Origin: Roseivivax halotolerans
GTDB taxonomy: Bacteria; Pseudomonadota; Alphaproteobacteria; Rhodobacterales; Rhodobacteraceae
Direction of reading: 5' to 3'
NCBI RefSeq assembly: GCF_900115815.1
Contig: NZ_FOXV01000010.1
Location: 60,018-124,017 of the forward strand
DNA length: 64,000 nucleotides
Shown here in pieces: positions 7,188-16,345 of the stretch; positions within the stretch are counted from its first letter, which is position 1; the number at the start of each line of letters is the position of its first letter. Below the pieces are notes generated by a model. The model was not told the origin of the DNA. It made no database searches and worked only from the letters and a program-made list of their open reading frames with translations. The position numbers and the translations under genes are program-made.

Positions 7188-9586
7188 CGCGGGCGGGTCT
7201 GGTCGCGCTCCTGGCACATTGGCGGCGGCACCCGGTTCAATTGGCAACGCTCCTCATTGGCCTTGCTCTTGCGACCGCGCTCTGGTCGGGCGTGCAGGCG
7301 ATCAATGCCGAGGCGCGGGCCAGCTACGATCGCGCCGCGGCGACGCTCGGTCAGGACGTGCCGGACCGGCTCGTCTCGTCGGACACGCTCGACCTGGAGG
7401 ATTTCGCCCGCATCCGTCGCCTGGGTTATCTCGTCAGCCCGCTCGTCGAAGGATGGATCGAGATCGCGGATCAGCAGCTCGAGATTCGCGGCCTCGATCC
7501 GCTGACCGCCCCGCCGAGCCTCGGCACGGCGTCCATCGCGGGCGATGAGGCCGCGCTCGACGGACTTCTCTCCGAGACCGGGCTCTTGCTGGTCTCGCCA
7601 GAGACGGCGCGCGCGCTCGAAGCGGCCGAAGAGCTGCCGCCCCGCCAAGGCGTTCTGCGAATCGCGCGCGGTCAGGTCGTGACCGACATCGCAACCGCGC
7701 AGCGGCTTCTTGGCATCGACACGCTGACCGCCCTCGCCGTCTCCCCGGATCAGCCGTTCGGTCTGCCGGAGATAGCCGGCGCCACGGGTCTCAGCCTCGT
7801 CGAGGGAGAAAGCGGAGGCGATCTGGCAGCGCTGACGGAGTCGTTTCACCTCAATCTCACGGCGTTCGGCCTTCTGTCCTTCGCGGTCGGCCTCTTCATC
7901 GTGCAAAGCGCCATCGGCCTTGCGTTCGAGCAGCGGCGCGGCACGTTCCGCACCTTGCGGGCGCTCGGAATGCCGCTTCGCCTTCTCATGGCTATTCTGG
8001 CGGGCGAGCTGGCCCTGATCGCGCTCCTCGCGGGCGCCGTCGGCGTCGCGCTCGGCTATGCGATCGCGGCGGCGCTTCTGCCGGGCGTTGCCGGCACGCT
8101 GCGCGGGCTTTACGGCGCGGATGTCTCGGGGCAGCTCGGCTTCGATCCGCTTTGGGCGGCCTCCGCGCTCGCCATCGCGCTGATCGGCGCGGGGCTGGCG
8201 GGCGCGCAGGCTCTGTGGCGGGTTGCGAAGATGCCACTTCTTGCCCCGGCCCAGCCGCGCGCCTGGGCGATGGCCTCCGCGCGAACCTTGCGCCTTCAGG
8301 GCGGGCTCGCAGCGCTCTTGCTGGCGACAAGCGGGATGCTCGCGGCTTGGGGAGACGGGCTGATCGCGGCCTTCGCCTGTCTTGCAGCGCTCCTGATCGG
8401 CGCGGCACTGGGCCTGCCCGCCTGCCTGATCGGCGCACTCCGCGCGGCAGATCCGCTGGCGCGCGGCCCGGTCTCTGAATGGGTTCTGGCCGATGCGCGC
8501 CAGCAGGTTCCGGCGTTGTCGCTGGCACTGATGGCGCTGCTTCTCGCGCTTGCAGCCAATGTCGGCGTCGGCACGATGGTCGGCTCCTTCCGAACGACCT
8601 TCGACGTCTGGCTCGACCAGCGGCTGGCCTCTGAGGTCTATGTCACCGCGCGCACCCCCGCCGAAGCGGACGAGCTGCGCGCCTTTGTTGAGCCCTACGC
8701 GGATGCGGTCCTGCCGATCTGGTCGGTGGATGTCACGCTCGCGGGCCAGCCCGGCGAGGTCTTCGGCGTCGCGGACCACCCGACCTATCGCGACAACTGG
8801 CCGCTTCTTACCGCTGAACCTGACGTTTGGGACCGGATCGCCGCGGGCGAGGCCGCGCTCATCAACGAGCAGCTCTGGCGGCGCGAGGAGATCGCGCTCG
8901 GTGACGCCATTGCACTCGCGCCCGGCTGGTCCCTGCCTGTCGCGGGGGTCTATTCCGATTATGGCAACCCCGCGCCTCAGGCGATGGTCGGGCTCGAGGC
9001 GCTTGGCGCGCGCTTCCCGGATCGCCCGCGCCTGCGGTTCGCGGTACGGATCGCGCCCGACGAGGCGCCGGCACTGGTGCAGGCCATCCGCGACGAGTTC
9101 GACCTGCCGCCCGGCAATGTTGTGAACCAGGCGGATGTGAAAGAGCTGTCACTGCGCGTTTTCGACCAGACGTTCCTTGTGACGGGCGCTCTCAACGTGC
9201 TGACGCTCGGTGTTGCGGGCTTTGCCATTCTGACGAGCCTCCTGACGCTTTCGACCCTGCGTCTGCCGCAGCTCGCGCCGGTCTGGGCGCTCGGGCTTCG
9301 CCCCGGCACGCTCGGCAAGCTCGAGGTCGCGCGCACGGCGCTCCTCGCGCTTCTGACCTGGCTGCTCGCCATTCCTGTCGGACTATGCCTCGCCTGGGTG
9401 CTGCTGGCCCGCGTCAATGTCGAAGCCTTCGGCTGGCGCTTGCCGATGCTTTATTTCCCAGGCGAATGGCTCTGGCTGGGGCTGGCCGCCCTGATCGCGG
9501 CCTGCCTTGCCTGCCTCTGGCCTGTGATCCGCCTCAATCGCCTGCCTCCGTCCCGCCTCGTGAGTGTTTTTGCAAATGATCGCTAG
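7184..9586 (+). CDS. ABC transporter permease, FtsX/MacB superfamily, double-length
   Basis: 800-residue inner-membrane permease. A large periplasmic region (about 40-220) sits between TM1 (LATLLIGLALATALWSG) and a three-helix block (about 225-345). A central pair of helices follows (about 370-425), then a second soluble region and a last FtsX block (about 665-795). It therefore looks like two FtsX units fused in one chain, where many systems use two genes such as AttF and AttG. It is coupled to the ATPase gene upstream (4-bp overlap) and to the next gene (11-bp overlap). The substrate cannot be told from sequence. Confidence 0.92.
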   Translation: MTRAGLVALLAHWRRHPVQLATLLIGLALATALWSGVQAINAEARASYDRAAATLGQDVPDRLVSSDTLDLEDFARIRRLGYLVSPLVEGWIEIADQQLEIRGLDPLTAPPSLGTASIAGDEAALDGLLSETGLLLVSPETARALEAAEELPPRQGVLRIARGQVVTDIATAQRLLGIDTLTALAVSPDQPFGLPEIAGATGLSLVEGESGGDLAALTESFHLNLTAFGLLSFAVGLFIVQSAIGLAFEQRRGTFRTLRALGMPLRLLMAILAGELALIALLAGAVGVALGYAIAAALLPGVAGTLRGLYGADVSGQLGFDPLWAASALAIALIGAGLAGAQALWRVAKMPLLAPAQPRAWAMASARTLRLQGGLAALLLATSGMLAAWGDGLIAAFACLAALLIGAALGLPACLIGALRAADPLARGPVSEWVLADARQQVPALSLALMALLLALAANVGVGTMVGSFRTTFDVWLDQRLASEVYVTARTPAEADELRAFVEPYADAVLPIWSVDVTLAGQPGEVFGVADHPTYRDNWPLLTAEPDVWDRIAAGEAALINEQLWRREEIALGDAIALAPGWSLPVAGVYSDYGNPAPQAMVGLEALGARFPDRPRLRFAVRIAPDEAPALVQAIRDEFDLPPGNVVNQADVKELSLRVFDQTFLVTGALNVLTLGVAGFAILTSLLTLSTLRLPQLAPVWALGLRPGTLGKLEVARTALLALLTWLLAIPVGLCLAWVLLARVNVEAFGWRLPMLYFPGEWLWLGLAALIAACLACLWPVIRLNRLPPSRLVSVFANDR

Positions 9587-10658
9587 AGTTCTGATCCTGC
9601 CCCTCCTCCTCGCCGCCCCGGCCTATGGCCAAGGCTTCGCTGGGCTCGGAACCGAGGCCGGCGATTTCGGTAGGGTTACGCCGGATCGGTCGCTCGAGTT
9701 TCCGAAGGACCATCTGCCCCACCCCGCCTTCCGAATCGAATGGTGGTATCTCACCGCCAATCTCGAAGCTGCGGACGGCACGGAGTACGGTGTGCAATGG
9801 ACACTGTTCCGGTCGGCACAGCGGCCGCTCACATCAGAGGGGTGGGAAGCGGATCAACTCTGGATGGGTCATGCCGCGCTGACCTCGGCTGACACGCATC
9901 TCGTGGCGGAGCGGCTGGCGCGCGGCGGGATCGGTCAGGCCGGTGTCGAGGACGCCCCGTTCGAGGCTTTCATCGACGATTGGCATCTGCGCTCCACCGC
10001 GCCCGAGGGAGCCGATCCTTTGTCGGAGGTTATGCTCGCTGCGCGTGGCTCCGACTTTTCCTACGCGCTCGACCTCACCGCGTCCGGTCCGCTCGTTCTT
10101 CAGGGCGAGGACGGGTATTCGGTTAAATCTCCCGAGGGCCAGGCGAGTTACTATTACTCCCAGCCCTTCTACGAGGTGACTGGGGACATCAGCCTGCCCG
10201 AGGGCGCTGTCGCTGTCACCGGGAGTGCCTGGCTTGACCGCGAATGGTCGTCGCAACCTCTGTCGGAGACGCAAAGCGGCTGGGACTGGTTCTCGCTCAA
10301 TTTCGACAATGGCGCGAAGCTGATGGCGTTCGGGCTGCGGGATACTGAAGGCGGCCACTACAATTCGGCCACCTGGATCGCGCCTGACGGCACGCCGACC
10401 CCCTATGGCGACGGGTCTGTAACGCTGACGCCGCTTGGGGAGGCGGATGTCGCCGGGCGGGATATTCCCGTGCGCTGGCGTGTGGAGCTACCCGACGAGG
10501 GTCTGAACGTGACCACCGAGCCGCTAAATGCTCAGGCTTGGATGGGCACTCTGTTCCCCTACTGGGAAGGCCCCGTGACGGTCAGCGGCAGCCATTCGGG
10601 CCGCGGATATCTGGAGATGACGGGCTACCCCGAACGGACCGAGGCCGGAACGCAATAG
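9576..10658 (+). CDS. AttH/CrtC-like (carotenoid 1,2-hydratase-related, lipocalin-like) secreted protein
   Basis: 360-residue protein with a signal peptide (MIARVLILPLLLAAPAYG) and the AttH/CrtC family hallmark FPKDHLPHPAFRIEWWYLTANL near the N-terminus. A second conserved block is GSAWLDREWSSQPL...GWDWFSLNF. The start at 9576 overlaps the permease stop; an upstream GTG at 9564 is possible. Its coupling to a LolD-type ATPase and an FtsX permease makes it the soluble periplasmic partner of that transporter, probably handling a lipid. It is unlikely to be a carotenoid enzyme here, because no carotenoid genes are nearby. Confidence 0.88.
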   Translation: MIARVLILPLLLAAPAYGQGFAGLGTEAGDFGRVTPDRSLEFPKDHLPHPAFRIEWWYLTANLEAADGTEYGVQWTLFRSAQRPLTSEGWEADQLWMGHAALTSADTHLVAERLARGGIGQAGVEDAPFEAFIDDWHLRSTAPEGADPLSEVMLAARGSDFSYALDLTASGPLVLQGEDGYSVKSPEGQASYYYSQPFYEVTGDISLPEGAVAVTGSAWLDREWSSQPLSETQSGWDWFSLNFDNGAKLMAFGLRDTEGGHYNSATWIAPDGTPTPYGDGSVTLTPLGEADVAGRDIPVRWRVELPDEGLNVTTEPLNAQAWMGTLFPYWEGPVTVSGSHSGRGYLEMTGYPERTEAGTQ

Positions 10659-10682
10659 CGCCCCGGCCTCGGTCTTGTCTTT
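10638..10682. terminator. Shared terminator between converging genes
   Basis: ACCGAGGCCGG (10638-10648) pairs perfectly with CCGGCCTCGGT (10663-10673), followed by CTTGTCTTT on the plus strand. It spans the stop of the AttH-like gene and lies just before the 3' end of the cytochrome gene coming the other way. Confidence 0.75.
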
Positions 10683-10691
10683 GGCGCGAGG

Positions 10692-12263
10692 TCAGCCGTC
10701 GTTGGCGATCGCGTTGTTCAGCTCATTCATGAAGGCCAGTTGCCGCTCGCGGAAATCCGCTTCGGAGATATCCTCATCGAGCTCGGCCAGAGCGTCGCAG
10801 TAAAGCGACGTCATGACGGTGAGCTTGCGGGTATATTCCGCGTCCGACAAATCGTTCTCAAGCGAGGCGACCGCGTCTTGCAGCTCGCCTTCCTGAACCG
10901 GACCGTCCGCAACCGCGCGCACTGCGTCGCGTGTGCCGTCAGAGACGCCCTCGAGCGAGACGACGGGACAGGCTGCCGTGAGGTCGGTATCTCCGGTCAT
11001 GTCGAGCTGCGCCACCCCGCGTGCCCGCTCCACGTCGAGCGCGGTGGCCAGGCGCGGCACTTCGTTGCCCCAGGATGCGCGCACGTAATTGGTGACATCC
11101 GCGATCTCTTCGTCCGACAGGCTATCGTAGAAGCTCGGCATCTGGCCCCAATCGTTGCGCGGCTCGATCCCCTGCAGCAGAACGTTGATGACGTTGACCG
11201 GATTGTCGCCATTCACGCCGCCATTGTTCACAAGGCGCGCCGCGAGCCCGTCGCGGCCCATGCCGTCATCGCCGTGACAGGAGAGGCAATTCCCTTCGTA
11301 GATCGCTGCGCCGCGCGCCATCGCATCCTCGCTCAGTTCCGCGACCTCGTCGGCTTCGCCCTCGGGATCATCCTCGGCGCGTTTCAGAATGTAAGCGGAG
11401 ATCGCCTCCACGTCAGAGCGCTCGGCTTTCGATAGGGAATCCGCGACTTGATACATCGGGCCGAAGGCAGCGAGGCCATCTGGATGCTCATTCGCAAGGT
11501 AAGCCGTCAGGGTTTCCTGGTCGAACTTGTTCAGGTGCGAGTCGACGCTGCCCGAGATGTTCGGTGCGTACCAGCCGTCGACCACCGCGCCCTGATAGGC
11601 CTGATCCGCGACCGGTCCGCCAATGGAATTGCGCGTCGTGTGGCAAGCGGCGCAATGCGCGACACCCTCGGCCAGGTAGGCACCGCGATTGAGCTGGTCA
11701 TCCCACTCTTCGCGAGGCTCGTACCGGGCCTCTTCGAAGTAGAGCTCCTTCCAGACCGCCACGCCTTGGCGCACGTTGTACGGGAAAGGAAGCTGGATCG
11801 TCTCGACCTCGTTAAAGACCGGCTCGATCGTCTGGTAATAAGCCCAGAGCGCATCGATATCCTCGTCGCTCATCAGCGTGTAGCGATTGTATGGCATTGC
11901 CGGATAGAGCGGCCCGCCCTCCTTGTTGACTCCCCGGCGCAGCGCGCCCTCGAAGTCGTCCCGCGTCCAGCCGCCGATGCCCGAAGGCTCGTGCTGGGTG
12001 ATGTTCGGAGACATGAGCCTGCCAAACGGCGTCAGGATCACGCGGCCACCCGCATAGGGTTCGCCATCGCGCGCCTGGTGGCAGTGGCGGCACCCGGCCA
12101 TGTTGGACAGGTACTCTCCGCGAGCGACCAGATCGGACTGGTCCGAGGACGACGAGGCGTCGGCGCTCGCCTCCTCCGACTGCGCGAGAGACACGCTCGG
12201 AGCGAGCGTGCAAATGCCGGCCATCGCGGCAGCGGCAACGGAAAGACGAAAGGATGTGGACAT
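10692..12263 (-). CDS. Triheme c-type cytochrome, alcohol/sugar-acid dehydrogenase subunit family (AdhB-like)
   Basis: 523 residues with a signal peptide ending SLAQ (about residue 28). Three CXXCH haem-binding sites are visible: CRHCH (58-62), CAACH (204-208) and CLSCH (326-330), spaced as in the membrane-associated cytochrome subunits of periplasmic quinoprotein and flavoprotein dehydrogenases. Those proteins pass electrons from the dehydrogenase to ubiquinone or the terminal oxidase. No catalytic dehydrogenase subunit lies beside it; the nearest oxidoreductase is the cytoplasmic short-chain dehydrogenase 141 bp upstream. It may serve an enzyme encoded elsewhere. Confidence 0.9.
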   Translation of the reverse strand: MSTSFRLSVAAAAMAGICTLAPSVSLAQSEEASADASSSSDQSDLVARGEYLSNMAGCRHCHQARDGEPYAGGRVILTPFGRLMSPNITQHEPSGIGGWTRDDFEGALRRGVNKEGGPLYPAMPYNRYTLMSDEDIDALWAYYQTIEPVFNEVETIQLPFPYNVRQGVAVWKELYFEEARYEPREEWDDQLNRGAYLAEGVAHCAACHTTRNSIGGPVADQAYQGAVVDGWYAPNISGSVDSHLNKFDQETLTAYLANEHPDGLAAFGPMYQVADSLSKAERSDVEAISAYILKRAEDDPEGEADEVAELSEDAMARGAAIYEGNCLSCHGDDGMGRDGLAARLVNNGGVNGDNPVNVINVLLQGIEPRNDWGQMPSFYDSLSDEEIADVTNYVRASWGNEVPRLATALDVERARGVAQLDMTGDTDLTAACPVVSLEGVSDGTRDAVRAVADGPVQEGELQDAVASLENDLSDAEYTRKLTVMTSLYCDALAELDEDISEADFRERQLAFMNELNNAIANDG

Positions 12264-12404
12264 CGGAACTCCTGCGGATCAGGCGGGGTGACGCCTTAGG
12301 AGCTATCGCGCTTGGCGTCCCTGTCCACTTTGTCGGACAAGAATTGTCACGCCGCCATGACAAATCGTGATGACAGGAGGCACCTTTTCAGGCGCCGCCG
12401 CGCC

Positions 12405-13163
12405 CTATCGCTGCGGCAGTCGGACAGCCCCGTCGAGCCGGATCGTCGTGCCGTTGATGTAGGAATTCTCGACGATATGCGCGGCCATCCTCGCATATTC
12501 ATCGGGCGCGCCGAGCCGCGCGGGGAACGGGATATTGGAAGTGATCGCTTCGGTCGTCTCGGGCGGCAGACCCTGCATCATGGGCGTGTTGAAGAGGCCC
12601 GGCGCAATTGCGGCCACGCGGATGCCGAGCTTTGCGAGATCCCGCGCCGCGGGAAGACAAAGCGCCGCGATAGCGCCTTTCGAGGCAGCGTAAGCCGTCT
12701 GACCAAGCTGCCCGTCCTCGTAGGCGATGGATGCCGTGTTGATCACGACGCCCCGCTCCTCGCCGAGCGGATCGAGCTCGGACATGGCGCGGGCCGCATG
12801 GCTCATCACGTTGTAGGTGCCGAAAAGGTTCACGCGGATCGTCTTTTCGAAGAGATCGAGCGCGAGCTTGCCCTCGCGGCCCACGACCCGCGCCGCGCCC
12901 GCGATGCCAGCGCAATTCACCGCAGCGCGCAGGCCGCCCATCTCCGAAGCGACCGTCTCGACAGCCCGGCCCACGGCATCGGCGTCGGTCACGTCCAGCG
13001 GGAAGGCGCGTCCGCCGATCTCGGTCGCGACCGCCTCAGCCTGCTCGGCTCCCAGATCGAAGATCGCGACCCGCGCGCCAAGGCTCGCGAAATGGCGCGC
13101 CGTCGCCTCGCCGAGGCCGCTGCCTCCACCGGTCACGATCACTGTCTGATTGTCGATCTGCAT
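12405..13163 (-). CDS. Short-chain dehydrogenase, 3-hydroxyacyl-CoA dehydrogenase type II-like
   Basis: 252-residue NAD-dependent oxidoreductase with the Rossmann motif TGGGSGLGEA (about 11-20), NCAG, and catalytic Ser-Tyr-Lys in INTASIAYEDGQLGQTAYAASKGA. The sequence resembles the HSD10/FabG-like 3-hydroxyacyl-CoA dehydrogenases. The frame is open far upstream, but the ATG at 13163 follows a GGAGG site and begins the fold properly. It lies 11 bp after dctM and is almost surely cotranscribed with the TRAP genes, so it probably acts on the imported acid after activation. Confidence 0.92.
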   Translation of the reverse strand: MQIDNQTVIVTGGGSGLGEATARHFASLGARVAIFDLGAEQAEAVATEIGGRAFPLDVTDADAVGRAVETVASEMGGLRAAVNCAGIAGAARVVGREGKLALDLFEKTIRVNLFGTYNVMSHAARAMSELDPLGEERGVVINTASIAYEDGQLGQTAYAASKGAIAALCLPAARDLAKLGIRVAAIAPGLFNTPMMQGLPPETTEAITSNIPFPARLGAPDEYARMAAHIVENSYINGTTIRLDGAVRLPQR

Positions 13164-13174
13164 CGAGGCCTCCG

Positions 13175-14491
13175 TTATTCGGGGATGAGGAACAGGGTGA
13201 TGGCCGGGAACATCACGAGGATCGCGACCCGCACGATGTCGGAGCCAACGAACCACAAGACCGCGCGATAGGTCGCGGTCATCGGCGTCTCCCGGTCCAT
13301 GCCGTTGATGATGAAGAGGTTCATGCCGACGGGCGGCGTGATGAGCCCGACCTCCACGACGATCAGAACAAGGATTCCGAACCAGATCGCCATATGCTCG
13401 GGGCTCATCCCGAAATCGAGCGCGCTGACCGTCGGAAAGAAGATCGGGATGGTCAGAAGGATCATCGACAGGCTGTCCATCAGGCACCCGAAGACGAGGT
13501 AGAAGGCGAGGATCATGACCAGCACCGTCCACGGGCTGTAGCCTTGGCTTACCACCCAGTTCGACAGCTCTTGCGGCACCTGCGTGAGCGCAAGAAAGCC
13601 GTTGTAGATCGCCGCGCCCAAGATGATGAAGAAGATCATCGCGGTGCTGCGCGCGGTCTGCAGGATGCTGTCGCGGAAGACCGGCCAGGTCAGGCTGCCC
13701 GAAAAGAGCGCGATGAGGCCCGTTCCCGCCGCGCCGACCGCCGCGCCCTCGGTCGGGGTGAACCAGCCAAGGTAGATGCCGCCCACCACGAGGCCGAACA
13801 CGATCAACACGGGCCATACGTTCAGGAGGGCGCGCAGACGGTCGGACATCGGCACGGCCGGCCGCGTGCCCGCCGCGTCGGGGTTGAGCCGGACGTAGAT
13901 CGAGATCGTGATCATGTAGCCGATTGCGGCCAGAACGCCCGGAATGAAGGCAGCGACAAAGAGCTTGGCGATGTTCTGCTCGGTCAGGATCGCGTAGATC
14001 ACAAGGATCACCGAGGGCGGGATCAGGATGCCGAGCGTGCCGCCTGCCGCCAGCGTCGCCGTCGAAAAACCGCCCGAATAGCCGTAGCGCTTGAGTTCGG
14101 GCAAGGCGACACGACTCATCGTGGCCGCCGTCGCCAGCGAGGAGCCGCAGATCGCACCGAACCCCGCGCAGGCCCCGACCGCCGCCATCGCAACGCCCCC
14201 TTTCCGGTGCCCGAGCCAGCTTTCCGCGGCCTTGAAAAGCGCCGAAGACATGCCCGAGAGGGTCGCGAACTGCCCCATCAAGAGAAACATCGGGATGATG
14301 GAGAGCGAATAGCTCGAAAAGGTCGTGTAGGTCTCGGTCTTGAGGCGCGACAGGAACATGCCCGTCGAGCCCAGCGCGAAATAGAGCCCGCCGATCCCGC
14401 AGAGAAACATCGCGAGCCCGATCGGCGCCCGCAAGAAGATCATGAGCAAAAGGATTGGAAAGGACGCAAAGCCCAGCTCGAGCATCGACAT
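13175..14491 (-). CDS. dctM: TRAP transporter large permease, DctM family
   Basis: 438-residue membrane protein with about 12 predicted helices. It is the ion-coupled transport channel of a tripartite ATP-independent periplasmic transporter. Family signatures seen include PIGLAMFLCGIGG, the GACAGFGAICGSS loop, LGILIPPSVILVIYAI and VEVGLITPPVGMNLFIING. It is 4 bp downstream of dctQ and 11 bp upstream of the dehydrogenase gene in one operon. Confidence 0.96.
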   Translation of the reverse strand: MSMLELGFASFPILLLMIFLRAPIGLAMFLCGIGGLYFALGSTGMFLSRLKTETYTTFSSYSLSIIPMFLLMGQFATLSGMSSALFKAAESWLGHRKGGVAMAAVGACAGFGAICGSSLATAATMSRVALPELKRYGYSGGFSTATLAAGGTLGILIPPSVILVIYAILTEQNIAKLFVAAFIPGVLAAIGYMITISIYVRLNPDAAGTRPAVPMSDRLRALLNVWPVLIVFGLVVGGIYLGWFTPTEGAAVGAAGTGLIALFSGSLTWPVFRDSILQTARSTAMIFFIILGAAIYNGFLALTQVPQELSNWVVSQGYSPWTVLVMILAFYLVFGCLMDSLSMILLTIPIFFPTVSALDFGMSPEHMAIWFGILVLIVVEVGLITPPVGMNLFIINGMDRETPMTATYRAVLWFVGSDIVRVAILVMFPAITLFLIPE

Positions 14492-14495
14492 GAGC

Positions 14496-15065
14496 TCAGA
14501 GCCCTCCGCTGTCTGTCATCAGAACGCGGCCCGTCGCGGCTTCGCGCAGGCGTGCATAGGCGCACCAGAGCGCAACGATCGAAGCGACGAGGGCCGCGGC
14601 GAAGCTCGCCGCGTAGGACCACCAGATCGGGAATTGCAGCATGAAGGTCGTCTCGCCATTGGCGATCTTGCCCTCCATGCCGACGCCCAGCCGCCAGGTG
14701 ATGAGCAGGATCGCAGCGCTGAGCGCGCATTCCCAGAAGGCCGCGATCCAGCGCTGGACCGCTTGCGGCAGAGCGGAGGTGAAGACATCGACCACCGCAT
14801 GCGCCCCGGAGAGCTGGCAGATCGGAAGAAAGGCGAAGATGGCGAAAGCGACGCCCGCTTCAACCAGCTCGAAATCGCCGTTGATCGGGCCGACACCGCT
14901 CGCGATGAGCGCATCTCCGAGGCCGCCGGGCAAAAACCCCGAATGGCCCAGCGTGTTGAGCCCGCGCCCGAAGATGCTCAGGCAGGCGAGGATGACGACC
15001 AGCGTCAACACCAGCCCGCCCAGCACCGCCGTGCCGCGCGCGAGACGTTCGATCCCAGCCTTCAT
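14496..15065 (-). CDS. dctQ: TRAP transporter small permease, DctQ family
   Basis: 189-residue inner-membrane protein with four hydrophobic helices (about 16-38, 60-80, 100-120 and 145-165), the usual DctQ plan. It pairs with DctM. It is located between dctP and dctM, with only 4 bp to dctM. Confidence 0.93.
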   Translation of the reverse strand: MKAGIERLARGTAVLGGLVLTLVVILACLSIFGRGLNTLGHSGFLPGGLGDALIASGVGPINGDFELVEAGVAFAIFAFLPICQLSGAHAVVDVFTSALPQAVQRWIAAFWECALSAAILLITWRLGVGMEGKIANGETTFMLQFPIWWSYAASFAAALVASIVALWCAYARLREAATGRVLMTDSGGL

Positions 15066-15128
15066 GCAGGCTCCCTCTGCCGCGAGATGCCGGAGCGCGC
15101 GCCGTGCGCTCCGGTCCGCCTGTCGGGC

Positions 15129-16166
15129 TTACTCGCTTTCCTCGGCGATGAGCTCTGCCGCGCGGTCGCGCAGTGCCGAGCCATCCATGCCGTTCTCGTC
15201 CATCTCGGCAACCCAGGCATCGGTCACGGCCTGACCCGCTTCCTTCCAGCGCTCCAGCTCCTCGCCCGAGATCTCGATGATGTTCGCGCCGGCCTCGATC
15301 GCGGCATCACGCGGACCCGCGTCGTCTTCCTGCATCTGGGCACCTGCGAACCCGGAGAATTCCAGTCCGGAATTCTGGTCGATCACCGCTTTGAGATCGT
15401 CGGGCAGTGCATCGTAGCGATCCTGGTTCATCGCGAAAATGAAGGTCGTGGTGTAAAGTGTCTCGTCGCCGAAGGTCGTATGGTTGTCGACCAGCTCGTT
15501 GACCCGCAGCGCGCCCGTGACTTCCCACGGGATCACCGCGCCATTGACGACGCCTTTGGAGAGCGCCTCGGGGATCGCCGGAACCGGCATACCGACCGTG
15601 GTCGCGCCGAGTTCGGAAAAGAGCCGCGTGGTCAGGCGAGTCGGCGCGCGCAGCTTCATGCCGTTGAGATCATCGAGCGTTTCGACGGGCGTTTCGGAAT
15701 GGATCACGCCAGGCCCGTGGACCCAGAGCCCCAGCACTTTGAAATCGGCAAAGTCCTGATCCATCATGGTTTCTTCGGCGAGCCGCCAATAGGCGCGGGA
15801 CACAGGGCCGGCATCGGTCATGGTAAACGGCAGCTCGAACACCTCGGCGCGTGGAAAGCGACCGGGCGTGTAACCCGCGACGGTCCAGATCACGTCCGCC
15901 ACGCCATCGACCACCTGGTCGATCAGCTCCGGCGGCGTGCCGCCAAGCTGCATGGAGGGAAAGCGCTGCACGGTGATCCGCCCACCGGAATCCTCTTCCA
16001 CGCTGTCGGCCCAGACATCGAGCACGTTCTTCGGCACGTTGGCCTGTGCCGGCAGGAACTGGTGCAGGCGCAGCGTCACGTCCTGGGCGAATGCGGGCAT
16101 CCCGAGCGTCGTGCCGAGCGCGGCAGCGCCCAGGACCGAAAGCATTCGGCGGCGATTGGTAAACAT
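15129..16166 (-). CDS. dctP: TRAP transporter substrate-binding protein, DctP family
   Basis: 345-residue periplasmic binding protein with a signal peptide (MFTNRRRMLSVLGAAALG..., cleavage near AFAQ). The DctP fold shows RLHQFLPAQANVPKN near the N-terminus, GGTPPELIDQVVDGVADV, and the LRAPTRLTTRLFSELGATTVGMPV segment. The Arg in this segment normally pairs with a carboxylate, so an organic acid ligand is likely. The ATG at 16166 is chosen over 16187 because a GGGAGGAG site lies 8 bp before it. It is the first gene of dctP-dctQ-dctM-SDR. Confidence 0.95.
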   Translation of the reverse strand: MFTNRRRMLSVLGAAALGTTLGMPAFAQDVTLRLHQFLPAQANVPKNVLDVWADSVEEDSGGRITVQRFPSMQLGGTPPELIDQVVDGVADVIWTVAGYTPGRFPRAEVFELPFTMTDAGPVSRAYWRLAEETMMDQDFADFKVLGLWVHGPGVIHSETPVETLDDLNGMKLRAPTRLTTRLFSELGATTVGMPVPAIPEALSKGVVNGAVIPWEVTGALRVNELVDNHTTFGDETLYTTTFIFAMNQDRYDALPDDLKAVIDQNSGLEFSGFAGAQMQEDDAGPRDAAIEAGANIIEISGEELERWKEAGQAVTDAWVAEMDENGMDGSALRDRAAELIAEESE

Positions 16167-16345
16167 GGTTCTCTCCTCCCTTGCCATGTTGCGTCCCGCT
16201 CAATGCGCGCGGGCGATGGCTTATGGAGAGAAAGTGTTAGTCAGCCGGCCTATGCTCCGCAAATGATTATTTCGTGGTCGCAAACGACAAGCGGCCGACG
16301 GGAATCTCGCCGGCCGCTGCTGAAACTATGCGAGTTAACGCTCGA

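Noticed and set aside
7160..8779. 539-codon minus frame opposite the FtsX-like permease
   Set aside because: Arg/Glu-rich shadow of a hydrophobic membrane gene; no family features.
13164..13817. N-terminal extension of the short-chain dehydrogenase
   Set aside because: The added part is the wrong frame of dctM. A good SD and the Rossmann start mark 13163.
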